45,111 bases of DNA, from contig JAGAQI010000108.1 of assembly GCA_017622795.1 (NCBI GenBank), forward strand, positions 1-45,111. The letters are read 5' to 3'. The number at the start of each line of letters is the position of its first letter. Positions within the stretch are counted from its first letter, which is position 1. Shown here one piece after another: positions 16,721-25,770 of this stretch. A program made the translations under genes and the position numbers. Under the pieces are notes generated by a model. It did not search any database and was not told where the DNA came from. It saw nothing but the letters and a program-made list of their open reading frames with translations. Origin of the DNA: Lachnospiraceae bacterium (GTDB lineage Bacteria; Bacillota; Clostridia; Lachnospirales; Lachnospiraceae).

Positions 16721-19700
16721 CTATTTATCCTGTCTCGTTTTCCGTTCCCGAAGCTTTGCCAATACTTCCTCATCACTCAGCGGTGTCAGCACCCGGTAGG
16801 TACCGCCGTTCTTTTTATCAAACCCACACACCGCTTTATAGCTGCAGTAATCGCAGCCGGTTTTCTTTTTACACTTATACGGAGCAATTTCTGCCGCACC
16901 TGCCAGAATTTCTTCGCTCTCCGCTTTTAATTTCTCATATACATAATCGGAAATCGCGGTAAACATGGCACTGTCAGCTACTTTGGAACGTTTACTGTAC
17001 CGGCCTTCCTTGTCTGTTTCCACCGGAATTTTCACCGATTTCACTGATGCTGCCAGACCGCCTGCCGCATCTACAAAAGCATGATCCAGCTTCCTCACAA
17101 TTTCCATTTTATCGTTTACCAGTCCCTTCACCCGCTGTTTTTTCAACACATCCGTCTCTGCATGATCGGATTTATCCACAATCGGGTCATCCACATGATA
17201 AAAAAACATCGCTGCCGGGGTAGCATCCTTATATTCCTTGTCCCGGAGCACTGCAGTCATATACACTGCCAGCTGCATGGAAAGGCCGTAATATAGCTCC
17301 TCCAAAGAAAAGTCCTTGGAACCGGATTTATAGTCCACAATTTTTATCAGCTTTCCGTTTCCGGTTTCACAGGAATCCACACGGTCAATCACTCCATGGA
17401 GACTTAAATTTCGGTCGGTATGGAAAAAGGATTTTTCAAAGGCCTCCGGTGAAAAATCACTGCCGGCTAACTGTGTCGTTAAGATTTCCAGGGTTTTCTT
17501 TAATACCCGTTCCATCTGCTTTGTCATATACTGATTTTTTGCAGAGCTTACAAAAATGTCGGTTGCATATGCTTCTACCGCTTCCTTCGCAACCCGTTCG
17601 GCAAGTGCATTCCGTTCCTCAACCGAAATATCCTGCCATTTTTTTCCCTGTGCCAACAGTTCATTCCCGAACCGTTTCAATCCATCGTGATATAAATTGC
17701 CGATATCCGGCGCCTGCAGACGGTATTCCTGCCGCTCCTCCAGGCAAAGCCCGTATTTTAAGAAATGAGCAAAGGCACATCTTGCATACTGTTCCATGCG
17801 GGTTACGCTGCCGACAATGGTATTTCCGTACAATTCTTTGGCAAGCTCCGGTGTCAGCTGTTCCTTTTCCGCCGCCATCACCGCCTGACGGATAAGTGTA
17901 TCCAATTCTTCCTGCACCAATGTATTAGCGTAAAAATGATACAATTCTTCAAAAGAAGCTTCTGCTTCACCGGCTGCAAACTGCCGGAGAGAGGTTAAAA
18001 ATGCCCGGCGTCCTTTGTCATTTTGCACCAGCTGTTCCGCTTCGGAATCGTACTCCGTCCGGATGGTAAGCTCCGGAAACAGGGCTTTGATTTTCCCCAC
18101 CAGGTAGGATGTACGGACCGTTTTTCCGTCTTCTCCTACCGCAGCATAGGTCAGATATAATTTTTCTGCCGGCTTTGTCAGATTCATGTATAAGTAGAAC
18201 TGTCCGTTACTCATACGGGTTACCGGGTCCGGTGCCAGTTCAAATTTATCTCCTGATAACTCCTGCCGGTCCTTATCGCTGAAAATACCTTGATTTGCAG
18301 AAACTGCAGGCACCTTGCCGTCATTTACACCAAGGAAAAACAATGCTTTGATTTCTTTCAATCTGCTTCGCTCCATATCACCGATAACCACCTGCTCGGA
18401 GCCGGCCGGAATCAAACCAACCTTTGCTTCGCGTAGTCCGGTTTCCACCAGTTCACGGTATTCCTTCGGCGTAATTTTTTCTTCCCCTAACAGTTCTACC
18501 AGCTGGTCGAACAAATCCAACACCACCCGGTACACCTGGGCATATTCTCTTGCCCGCAGGCGGTCTCCCTTTGTCAGAAAATCCTCTTCCCTCTTCTGAA
18601 GGCGCTTCTCAAGACCGTGCTCTTTTAAGAAATAGAATAGTGCACGGGTAAACTCTTCGACGGTGGCATTCTCTTTCCGGAAAGCTTCCAATAGCGGAGT
18701 CAGCTCTGCCACCAGCCGCTTTCTGGAAGCATTCAGAACCTCCAGGGAAACCTCTGTATGGGTGCGATAGGTCCGCTTCCATTCCTTCTCAAACTGATAT
18801 CCTTTCATACCAAGGGCAAGGCAATAGTTTTCTAAAGAAAATACTTCTTCCTTGTCCCAACCGGACAGGGAATTTTTCACGTAGGATAACACACCTTCCG
18901 TGTGAAGTCCCGCTTCTGCCAGCTTAAGCACCGACTTTAAGTACTCCGCAAAGGTGTTTTCCGACATATTTTTCTTATAATCCAAAAAGCACGGGATACC
19001 GGAAGCGTTAAGCTCCTGTTCCATCAATTCTCCATAGCAGTTAATATCGCTGACAACAACTGCAATATCCCTGTACCGGTAACCCTTTTGCTGAATCAGT
19101 TGTAATATCTTTGTTACCGCATAGCGGCATTCTGCCTTTGCATCTGCACCGGCAAATATGGTAAGCTCTTCGTTCACCGGACCTTCCAAGCGCTTGACCG
19201 GATAGCGGAACAGATTTCCCCACAAATGATGCAAGGCGCTGCCTTCTTTATGGCGGTAATCTTTCTCTCCCGCGACCACAGGAGGAAGCACCTCACAGTG
19301 TACCTCTTCTGCCAGCTTTGTTAATCGGTCTACCGTATTGCGGCTCATGGCAAACAAATCCTGTTCCTTCTTCGGACCAAATGCCGCTTCCTTTGTAACA
19401 GTTACAGAAATATACACGGTTTTTGCCAGCCGGAATAGTTTCCGCAAAAGCTCATACTGGGACGGAGTAAAACCGGTAAAGCCCTCCAGTACGATTTCAC
19501 AGTTTTTCAAAAATCTGGACTTTTCGATGCACTCCGCCAAAGCATCATAAATACCTTCGGAGGTCATATAGTCCTTGCCTAAGATGTCCTTAAATTTACG
19601 TACCAAAACAAGGACATCGGAGAGTTTTTTATAAAGCAGTCCGTTGTCCCTATTATCCTCCATCATCTCCTGCAATTCTGCCTCACCAATGCCATACTGA

Positions 19701-20089
19701 AACAGTTCGGAAATCAGGGATTTGGTTTCCTCCACAAATCCGGATTGTCCGGCATTGGCACCAAATAAGGAAAGCTCCTCCCTGCATTCGGATAGCACTC
19801 GCTTTACCACCATGCTTTTACCGATATCCTTTAACATGCGGCAAGGTGCTCCTCCCTGCTCCTCAAACACTTTATGAGCCAGACGGGCAAGACTTAGCAC
19901 ATCAATATTAAAAATACCGCCCGCCGGATTGTGCTGCACCAATGCTTTCTGGGTCGCCAGGGTAAACTGCTCCGGCACAATAAAATAGTAGGCCATATCC
20001 GGGTGCTCTGCTGCCCGGCCGGTTACCAAATCATACAAATATGTAGTTTTTCCGGTGCCGGACGCACCTAAAATAAATTGTAATGCCAT
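16721..20089 (-). CDS. addB: ATP-dependent helicase/nuclease subunit B
   Basis: 1122 aa partner of AddA. The N-terminus has the Walker A LGASGTGKTTYLYDL. The C-terminal RecB-type nuclease shows GVIDRVDS and IVDYKSGSKDF. An Fe-S staple is indicated by a cysteine upstream (ARCAFAHFLKYG) and the terminal cluster GCDYCSYKAVCGF. Two ATGs are close. The one at 20089 (MALQFILG) has GAGGGA 7 nt upstream and is preferred; the one at 20104 would add five residues. addB-addA form a leftward operon. The 48-bp gap to the divergent gene at 20138 leaves little room for two promoters, and none was clear. Confidence 0.95.
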   Translation of the reverse strand: MALQFILGASGTGKTTYLYDLVTGRAAEHPDMAYYFIVPEQFTLATQKALVQHNPAGGIFNIDVLSLARLAHKVFEEQGGAPCRMLKDIGKSMVVKRVLSECREELSLFGANAGQSGFVEETKSLISELFQYGIGEAELQEMMEDNRDNGLLYKKLSDVLVLVRKFKDILGKDYMTSEGIYDALAECIEKSRFLKNCEIVLEGFTGFTPSQYELLRKLFRLAKTVYISVTVTKEAAFGPKKEQDLFAMSRNTVDRLTKLAEEVHCEVLPPVVAGEKDYRHKEGSALHHLWGNLFRYPVKRLEGPVNEELTIFAGADAKAECRYAVTKILQLIQQKGYRYRDIAVVVSDINCYGELMEQELNASGIPCFLDYKKNMSENTFAEYLKSVLKLAEAGLHTEGVLSYVKNSLSGWDKEEVFSLENYCLALGMKGYQFEKEWKRTYRTHTEVSLEVLNASRKRLVAELTPLLEAFRKENATVEEFTRALFYFLKEHGLEKRLQKREEDFLTKGDRLRAREYAQVYRVVLDLFDQLVELLGEEKITPKEYRELVETGLREAKVGLIPAGSEQVVIGDMERSRLKEIKALFFLGVNDGKVPAVSANQGIFSDKDRQELSGDKFELAPDPVTRMSNGQFYLYMNLTKPAEKLYLTYAAVGEDGKTVRTSYLVGKIKALFPELTIRTEYDSEAEQLVQNDKGRRAFLTSLRQFAAGEAEASFEELYHFYANTLVQEELDTLIRQAVMAAEKEQLTPELAKELYGNTIVGSVTRMEQYARCAFAHFLKYGLCLEERQEYRLQAPDIGNLYHDGLKRFGNELLAQGKKWQDISVEERNALAERVAKEAVEAYATDIFVSSAKNQYMTKQMERVLKKTLEILTTQLAGSDFSPEAFEKSFFHTDRNLSLHGVIDRVDSCETGNGKLIKIVDYKSGSKDFSLEELYYGLSMQLAVYMTAVLRDKEYKDATPAAMFFYHVDDPIVDKSDHAETDVLKKQRVKGLVNDKMEIVRKLDHAFVDAAGGLAASVKSVKIPVETDKEGRYSKRSKVADSAMFTAISDYVYEKLKAESEEILAGAAEIAPYKCKKKTGCDYCSYKAVCGFDKKNGGTYRVLTPLSDEEVLAKLRERKTRQDK

Positions 20090-20137
20090 ACCCTTTTCCC
20101 TCATATATTGATAACAGAAAACCCGTTGGAGGTGTTT

Positions 20138-20608
20138 ATGTCCAAACCAAAATTTGTTGTATTAAAATTAAAAGAACTTCTTTTCACTGCCGCCCTTGTG
20201 GTTCTGGGTGTTGCTATACTTGCACTGGTGATTATTCTTGTTTCCGTAAAGAAGGAATCCACCCCAAGCCTCATGGGACCTTCCGCAGGCCCAAAAAGCA
20301 CAGAAACCAGCGCTCCGCTCTATTATCCCGGTGTATACACTACCACCATGGAAATGAACGACACTACCATTCATTTAGAGCTGGTCTGTGACGAAAACCA
20401 CATCAATTCCGTACGTCTGATTAACCTGGACGAAGCCGTGGAAACCATGTATCCTCTGCTTTCTCCTGCCCTGGAAGACCTGGAACTGCAACTAAGCCTT
20501 GATGTTCCGGTAGAGGAACTGAAATTTACGGAAGGCAGTACATATACCCAGACCATTCTGGTGGAGGCCATTGAAAAAACGCTTGAAAAAGCAGAAGTAC
20601 AGGAATAA
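20138..20608 (+). CDS. Membrane-anchored protein with a degenerate FMN_bind-like domain
   Basis: 156 aa. One N-terminal transmembrane helix (about 10-35, LLFTAALVVLGVAILALVIILV) is followed by a Ser/Pro/Thr-rich linker and an extracytoplasmic domain. PGVYTTTMEMNDTTIHLELVCDENHINSV and the closing YTQTILVEAIEKTLEKA resemble the start and end of FMN_bind domains (as in NqrC, RnfG and PplA). The flavinylation motif (S/T)GA(T/S) is not present; GSTYTQT stands there. It therefore probably does not hold covalent FMN. GGAGG 7 nt upstream supports ATG 20138 over a longer start at 20108. It is divergent from addB and converges on nadE with a 16-bp gap and no obvious terminator. Specific function unknown. 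Confidence 0.7.
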   Translation: MSKPKFVVLKLKELLFTAALVVLGVAILALVIILVSVKKESTPSLMGPSAGPKSTETSAPLYYPGVYTTTMEMNDTTIHLELVCDENHINSVRLINLDEAVETMYPLLSPALEDLELQLSLDVPVEELKFTEGSTYTQTILVEAIEKTLEKAEVQE

Positions 20609-20624
20609 AAATGTACTAAATATT

Positions 20625-22547
20625 TTACTCCAGTTCCTCCAGCCAAAGCCGTACACAAGCATCACTCGGCATACGTAAATCACCTCTCGGAGACACACCG
20701 ACAGATCCCACCTTCGGACCATCCGGCAGGCAGGAACGCTTAAACTGCTGACCGAAAAATCTGCGGTAGAAAGTTTTTAACCATTTAAGAATTACCGCAT
20801 CCTCATACTCGCCTGCAAAGGCATGCTTTGCCAGACGGAAAATCTTCTTCGGTGCAAAACCGAACCGCAGCATATAATACAGGAAAAAGTCGTGGAGCTC
20901 ATAAGGTCCCACCAAGTCTTCGGTTTTCTGGGAAATCTTTCCGTCGGTTGGTGGGAGCAGTTCCGGACTTACCGGTGTATCCAGAATGTCCTTTAACACT
21001 GCTGCCAACGCTTTCTCCGATGCTTGTTCCGCCTCTTCCGCAAAACATGCCACCAAATAACGCACCAGTGTCTTCGGAATATCCGCATTGACACCGTACA
21101 TGGACATATGATCGCCGTTATAGGTTGCCCATCCCAGCGCCAGCTCGGACAAATCACCGGTACCGATTACCATTCCATTTGTCTGGTTAGCCATATCCAT
21201 CAGCACCTGGGTGCGCTCTCTGGCCTGGGAATTTTCATAGGTTACATCATGGTTTTCTTCCTCCTGTCCGATATCTTCAAAATGCTTTCGCACAGATTCT
21301 GCAATATTTACTTCACGAACCGTAGTGCCAAGCTCCTTTGCCAGTGTAATGGCGTTGTTGTAGGTACGGTCGGTGGTGCCAAAGCACGGCATGGTAACAG
21401 AGGTAATGCCGGTTCTTGAAAGACCCAGCATATCAAAGGCTTTACAGGTAACAAGCAATGCCAGGGTGGAATCCAACCCACCGGAAATACCGATAACAGC
21501 ACTCTTACAGTTGGTATGCTGCAGACGCTTCTTTAATCCCAAAGCCTGAATCATGGTAATTTCTTCCGCACGCTCCTTGCGTTTGCTGTTATCCGCAGGT
21601 ACAAACGGAGATTTTGCCACAGGACGGGTTAATACCGTTTCCTTCAATTCCTTCCCAAAGGACGGATAGGTAAAAATAATCTCTGTATAATCTTCTCTTT
21701 CCTCTGTCATAAAACTGCCGATACGGCGGCGCTCGCTGCGCAGCTTCTGCACATCAATTTCCGAAATGCAAAGGCCGGTGGCGAAACGCTGTTCCGCAAG
21801 GATATTTCCGTTTTCCGCAATCATGTTATGGCCGGCAAATACGGAATCCGTGGTGGATTCCCCTTCTCCGGCACAGGCATAAATATACGCTGCCAACAAC
21901 TGGGAGGACTGCCCCTTTACCAGGTCGCGGCGGCGTTTTCCCTTGCCTACCACTTCATTGCTGGCAGATAAATTCACGATTACGTTGGCGCCTGCCAAGG
22001 CATGATTATTGCTTGGAGGAATACGGGTCCATACATCCTCACAAATTTCTGCTGCCAGGGTCATGCCAAGCTCCTCGCAGGTAAAAATAATATTCTGTCC
22101 AAACGGCACCAAAAGACCGTCCACGAAAATGTCTGCGGTTTCCGCAGGACCTCCGTGGAAATGTCGTGCCTCATAAAATTCGGAATAATTCGGGATGTAT
22201 TTCTTTGGAATCAAGCCCAGCAATTCCCCGTTATGGATGGCGGCTGCCACATTATACAATTTATCACGGACCTGCAAAGGAAGTCCGACAAACACAAAGA
22301 CATCCTTACCTTCCGTTGCCTCCGCGATCTTCCACATGGTTTTCTGTGCTGCATCCAGCAGTGTATCCTGTAAGAATAAATCACCGCAGGTATAGCCGGT
22401 GATGCCAAGCTCCGGAAATACCAGAACCTTTACTCCTAAGTCTTCTGCTTCTTCTATTAATTTTATGGTTTGTTCTCCGTTCCAGATGCAGTCTGCCACC
22501 TTTACCTCCGGTGTTGCCGCTGCTACTTTAATAAATCCGTGATTCAT
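20625..22547 (-). CDS. nadE: Glutamine-dependent NAD+ synthetase
   Basis: 640 aa two-domain enzyme that makes NAD+ from deamido-NAD+, ATP and glutamine. The N-terminal nitrilase-type glutaminase domain (about 1-290) has the Glu-Lys-Cys triad in FPELGITGY, IPKKYIPNY and AEICEDVW. The C-terminal synthetase domain begins with the P-loop GISGGLDSTLALLV and includes GTGDLSELALGWATYNGDHMS. Length fits the bacterial glutamine-dependent type. Ribosome binding site AAGGAGT. It starts 18 bp after the DUF4143 ATPase gene and is probably cotranscribed with it. Confidence 0.95.
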   Translation of the reverse strand: MNHGFIKVAAATPEVKVADCIWNGEQTIKLIEEAEDLGVKVLVFPELGITGYTCGDLFLQDTLLDAAQKTMWKIAEATEGKDVFVFVGLPLQVRDKLYNVAAAIHNGELLGLIPKKYIPNYSEFYEARHFHGGPAETADIFVDGLLVPFGQNIIFTCEELGMTLAAEICEDVWTRIPPSNNHALAGANVIVNLSASNEVVGKGKRRRDLVKGQSSQLLAAYIYACAGEGESTTDSVFAGHNMIAENGNILAEQRFATGLCISEIDVQKLRSERRRIGSFMTEEREDYTEIIFTYPSFGKELKETVLTRPVAKSPFVPADNSKRKERAEEITMIQALGLKKRLQHTNCKSAVIGISGGLDSTLALLVTCKAFDMLGLSRTGITSVTMPCFGTTDRTYNNAITLAKELGTTVREVNIAESVRKHFEDIGQEEENHDVTYENSQARERTQVLMDMANQTNGMVIGTGDLSELALGWATYNGDHMSMYGVNADIPKTLVRYLVACFAEEAEQASEKALAAVLKDILDTPVSPELLPPTDGKISQKTEDLVGPYELHDFFLYYMLRFGFAPKKIFRLAKHAFAGEYEDAVILKWLKTFYRRFFGQQFKRSCLPDGPKVGSVGVSPRGDLRMPSDACVRLWLEELE

Positions 22548-22565
22548 AATTTTACTCCTTGTCTT

Positions 22566-23840
22566 CTATGGTCTTAATGCCGTGATTGGAACTACAAGCA
22601 CACCATCTTCCCTTGTGTATGCCATATTCGTCATACCGCAAACCACACATAAAACAACCGGTGCTGTTCCTTCCTTCACCATAATCTCTTTCATTTTAAG
22701 CAAATCCTTTGCCGCAGCATCTATTTGGTTTGCCCCTAATTTAATTTCAAACGCACCCCATCTGCCATCCGGAAGTTCTATCACTGCATCTATTTCATTA
22801 TCCTTTTCATCCCGGTAATGGAACAATTGTCCTCCGTTTGCCTCTGCATATAAACACAAGTCATGCTCACATAATGCTTCAAACAGAAAGCCAAAGGTAT
22901 GCAAATCACCCAGCAGCATTTCAGGCGTTGCTTCTAATGCTGCAACCGCCAAAGATACATCCGTAAAATGCCTTTTGGGAGATTTTAACACCCGGCGGGA
23001 CGACCTTAGATTTGGAGCAAATGCAGGCTGTTCCTCCAGCAAAAACAAGCGGTTGAAAACATCCAGATATTCGGCAATGGTATTGGAATCAATTTCTGTT
23101 TCGTCATAGGCCGCCATATCCTTGCGCAATGTACTGTTCGATACAATAGTGCTTTCGTTTCTTCCTAAGGAATGGAGTAACGACCTCACCTTTCGGGAAT
23201 CCCGTTTTATCCCATCCGTACTATACATATCATCTTCTACAACCGCCTTTAAATATTCCACCGGAAGGTTTTTTGCCAATGAAATGTCGATACCTAAATT
23301 GCCCGGCCATCCGCCCCGTACAACAAAATAAATCAAATCTTCCAGCTTGACATCACCCGTGACCACCGGTTGCAATTTTTCTTCAAATAACCCCATTAAA
23401 GAAATACTTCCGGAAGAATCCCCCGTTTCGTACAAACTCATGGTTTTCATTCTGATTCTTCCGATTCTACCTGCACCACTATGCAGTATACCTTTTCTTT
23501 TTGGTGTGGAAGAACTTGTGAGAATGTATTTTCCCTTTCCCGGCTCTTTATCCACTTCAAAACGCACCGCATCCCAAATCGCAGGAACCTCCTGCCACTC
23601 ATCAATCAGCCGCGGAAGTTCTCCTTGCAAAACCAATTCCGGACTCAGTTCCGCCATAACACGGTTCTGAAAATTATTTACCGGAGAACCAATATACGAA
23701 ACACTTTTTGCATGATTTAGGGAAGTCCATGTTTTTCCGCACCATTTTGGTCCTTCCACACAAACTGCTCCAAAGCTGTTCATATATTCCGCTATTTTAT
23801 TATCAATTAGTCGCTCTTTATAATTTTTTGGAGTTAGCAT
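22566..23840 (-). CDS. ATP-binding protein with AAA N-terminus and DUF4143 C-terminus
   Basis: 424 aa. The N-terminal AAA/P-loop region shows GPKWCGKTW (Walker A), then LIDEWQEVPAIWDAVR (Walker B) and KYILTSSST (sensor). The C-terminal DUF4143 part ends in DAVIELPDGRWGAFEIKLG, which has the look of a PD-(D/E)XK nuclease-like core (D, then E-x-K). Members are common in gut anaerobes and archaea, and their function is unknown. ATG 23840 with AAAGGAAG upstream is preferred over an in-frame GTG at 23858. It has a near-consensus promoter with three 23-bp direct repeats just upstream of its -35, and it is followed closely by nadE. Confidence 0.88.
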   Translation of the reverse strand: MLTPKNYKERLIDNKIAEYMNSFGAVCVEGPKWCGKTWTSLNHAKSVSYIGSPVNNFQNRVMAELSPELVLQGELPRLIDEWQEVPAIWDAVRFEVDKEPGKGKYILTSSSTPKRKGILHSGAGRIGRIRMKTMSLYETGDSSGSISLMGLFEEKLQPVVTGDVKLEDLIYFVVRGGWPGNLGIDISLAKNLPVEYLKAVVEDDMYSTDGIKRDSRKVRSLLHSLGRNESTIVSNSTLRKDMAAYDETEIDSNTIAEYLDVFNRLFLLEEQPAFAPNLRSSRRVLKSPKRHFTDVSLAVAALEATPEMLLGDLHTFGFLFEALCEHDLCLYAEANGGQLFHYRDEKDNEIDAVIELPDGRWGAFEIKLGANQIDAAAKDLLKMKEIMVKEGTAPVVLCVVCGMTNMAYTREDGVLVVPITALRP

Positions 23841-23870
23841 ATTGACTTCCTTTCTCACTTTATTATGTTT

Positions 23871-23899
23871 ATCATATAGCGATTTTATGTACTTGTCAA
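23871..23899 (-). promoter_or_regulatory. Sigma-A promoter of the DUF4143 ATPase gene
   Basis: Minus-strand TTGACA (23894-23899), 17 bp spacer, TATGAT (23871-23876). It lies 30 bp before the start codon and abuts a set of direct repeats. Confidence 0.82.
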
Positions 23900-23903
23900 T
23901 GCT

Positions 23904-23972
23904 ATTCAGTGATTTTCGCCGTTTTCATTCAGTGATTTTCGCCGTTTCTATCCAGTGGTTTTCGCTTCAAGA
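23904..23972. repeat. Three tandem 23-bp direct repeats upstream of the ATPase promoter
   Basis: The units begin at 23904, 23927 and 23950. Units 1 and 2 share ATTCAGTGATTTTCGCCGTT and differ only at the end; unit 3 is diverged (ATCCAGTGGTTTTCGC). The first unit begins 4 bp from the -35 hexamer. A 23-bp period is about two helical turns, so a DNA-binding protein could occupy the same face at each unit. Confidence 0.9.
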
Positions 23973-23982
23973 CAATAAAAAT

Positions 23983-24008
23983 GGAGGTGCATTTGCACCT
24001 CCTATTTT
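23983..24008. terminator. Terminator of the Big_2 protein gene, possibly bidirectional
   Basis: GGAGGTGC (23983-23990), loop ATTT, GCACCTCC (23995-24002). It is followed by TATTTTTT on the plus strand and ATTTTTATT on the minus strand, 36 bp after the stop of the minus-strand gene. Confidence 0.85.
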
Positions 24009-24044
24009 TTACGCCTTTCGGCATATTGCGCATAGATTGATTAG

Positions 24045-24845
24045 TTAGTTGGCATCACCCGTGGTGGATTCTGCACTTTCGGCAGATTTACCAGCGGCGT
24101 TCAGATTCCTGATGAATGTATTGAAATCCATTTCTTCATCATGATTCAGGAATGGATCGGATACTTCTGATGCCGGTGCAGGAACCGCACTTTCGGAAAC
24201 CTCTTCAGAAACTTCTTCAGAAACTTCTTCAGTTTCTAAGAGAATATCTTCCGGATATACGTAAATCTTACATACGGCAAAACGACCATTATCAAGCTGA
24301 GCGAATATGTACGTAGAACCTTCGGACCTTGCGGTTACACGACCGCCGGCACTTACGGTAGCAATAGCCCTGTCATAACTGGAGAACTTGGCAGTCTCTA
24401 CTGTGTTTAAAGGAAGGACAATGCGCTCGAGCGTTACTTTTTGGCCAACCGTCATTGTCAGTTCCAACCTGGAGAACTGTACACTGATGGCAGGTGGTCC
24501 TACCTTAATGTCACAGGAGAGAATGTCGATTGTGTTTTCTCCCTCTGTTACGGTGACAAGAATGGTAGCTGTGCCGACAAGATTGCCGGTTACGATACCG
24601 TTCTGGTCTACAGAAGCGATTGCAGGATCGGAAGAAACAAAGGTAACTTCCTGACCTTCGATCAGATTGTATACATAAAGGGAAAGTGTTTTGCCCTTTA
24701 CGATAGTCTGGGAATTTACATTCAATTTAATATCTTGAGTTTCATTCGCAAAAGCAGTTTGTGTGCTGCCCATTGGACAGAAAACTCCAAGGAAAAGAAC
24801 TAAGCCGAAGATAAATAAACCTTTTAAACAACTTTTCAGCCTCAT
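24045..24845 (-). CDS. Secreted protein with two Big_2 (bacterial Ig-like) domains
   Basis: 266 aa. The signal peptide spans about 1-34, with a basic start, a hydrophobic stretch LFIFGLVLFLGVF and a cleavage site around AFA-NE. Two Big_2 repeats follow (about 39-115 and 118-195), each with the VTFVSSDPAIASVDQNGIVTG or AKFSSYDRAIATVSAGGRVTA pattern. The C-terminal tail (about 200-266) is acidic and repetitive (EEVSEEVSEEVSES), probably disordered. There is no LPXTG, choline-binding or transmembrane anchor, so it is likely secreted or loosely attached. It is divergent from the two-component system at 25078. Confidence 0.85.
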   Translation of the reverse strand: MRLKSCLKGLFIFGLVLFLGVFCPMGSTQTAFANETQDIKLNVNSQTIVKGKTLSLYVYNLIEGQEVTFVSSDPAIASVDQNGIVTGNLVGTATILVTVTEGENTIDILSCDIKVGPPAISVQFSRLELTMTVGQKVTLERIVLPLNTVETAKFSSYDRAIATVSAGGRVTARSEGSTYIFAQLDNGRFAVCKIYVYPEDILLETEEVSEEVSEEVSESAVPAPASEVSDPFLNHDEEMDFNTFIRNLNAAGKSAESAESTTGDAN

Positions 24846-24891
24846 GGCTTTTCCTCCTAACTTGAAAATCCTTGCGTCACATCCTGAATAC

Positions 24892-24900
24892 AGTATACCA
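24892..24900 (-). promoter_or_regulatory. Extended -10 promoter of the Big_2 gene
   Basis: On the minus strand TGGTATACT gives an extended -10 (TGn plus TATACT), about 47 bp before the start codon. No good -35 is visible. Confidence 0.5.
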
Positions 24901-24998
24901 CCCGTTTTTGTCAGAACCGTGGCAAAACCATGACACTTTCAAGATATTTTGTAACATTTACCATCTTATTTTTGACACAATTGGCAGATATAATAGAC

Positions 24999-25027
24999 TT
25001 GTATTTATAACAGAAGTTTTTTATAAT
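24999..25027 (+). promoter_or_regulatory. Promoter of the response regulator/kinase operon
   Basis: TTGTAT (24999-25004), 17 bp spacer, TATAAT (25022-25027), 50 bp before the response regulator start. An additional TTGACA at 24973 is too close to the nearest TATAAT (11 bp) to form a promoter with it. Confidence 0.6.
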
Positions 25028-25077
25028 GTACATAAAGAACAGCAGAAAACAAGCAAAAGCAGAAGGAGGATTCGATT

Positions 25078-25770
25078 ATGTCCTACATACTGATTGCGGA
25101 TGATAATCCGGACATTACCAGCATTTTGTCATTGTATGCAGAAAAGGAAGGTTTCCAGCCGGTTGTGGCATCCGACGGCGAGGAAGCGGTACGTTTGTTC
25201 AACCAGTATAATCCGGTGGTTGTTTTATTGGATGTCATGATGCCAAAGGAAGACGGCTATGAGGTATGCAGAAAAATCCGTGCCAAATCCGATGTGCCGG
25301 TAATTCTTGTTACCGCCCGTGGCGAAGACTTTGAAAAAATCATGGGTCTGGACATCGGTGCCGATGACTATATTGTAAAACCATTCAGCCCAAGTGAGGT
25401 TATGGCAAGAGTACGTGCGGTACTCCGCCGCATGACCAAAAACGAAAAAGGTTCCAATGCCAACATTCTCCGTGTGGGCAATTTGGAAATCAATCTGGAA
25501 GAATATACTCTTTCCATCGGTGAAACCAGAATGGCTCTCACCAAAAAGGAAATTGAAACCATGTGGACCCTGGCAAGCAATCCAAATAAGGTATTTACCA
25601 GAGACAATCTGTTAGACAGCCTTTGGGGCTTCGACTATTACGGTGACCCGCGTACAGTAGACTCCCACATCAAACGCTTACGGGCAAAGTTAGATGCAGT
25701 AGACCATCCGCAATGGAGCATCAAAACCATCTGGGGTGTGGGTTACAAATTTGAGATTGAAGGTCAATAA
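25078..25770 (+). CDS. OmpR/PhoB-family response regulator
   Basis: 230 aa. The receiver domain (1-115) has a complete active site: Asp8-Asp9, the phospho-acceptor Asp52 in VVLLDVMMPKEDG, Thr79 and Lys101. A winged-helix DNA-binding domain follows (about 130-228), ending IKTIWGVGYKFE. This contrasts with the altered receiver at 1976-2704. AGAAGGAGG precedes the start. Its stop overlaps the kinase start by one base (TAATG). Targets are unknown; the divergent Big_2 gene is a possible one by position only. Confidence 0.93.
   Translation: MSYILIADDNPDITSILSLYAEKEGFQPVVASDGEEAVRLFNQYNPVVVLLDVMMPKEDGYEVCRKIRAKSDVPVILVTARGEDFEKIMGLDIGADDYIVKPFSPSEVMARVRAVLRRMTKNEKGSNANILRVGNLEINLEEYTLSIGETRMALTKKEIETMWTLASNPNKVFTRDNLLDSLWGFDYYGDPRTVDSHIKRLRAKLDAVDHPQWSIKTIWGVGYKFEIEGQ

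Noticed and set aside
24961-24990. TTGACA at 24973 with TATAAT at 24990 as the promoter of the two-component operon.
   Set aside because: The spacing is only 11 bp. The pair at 24999/25022 with 17 bp is better.
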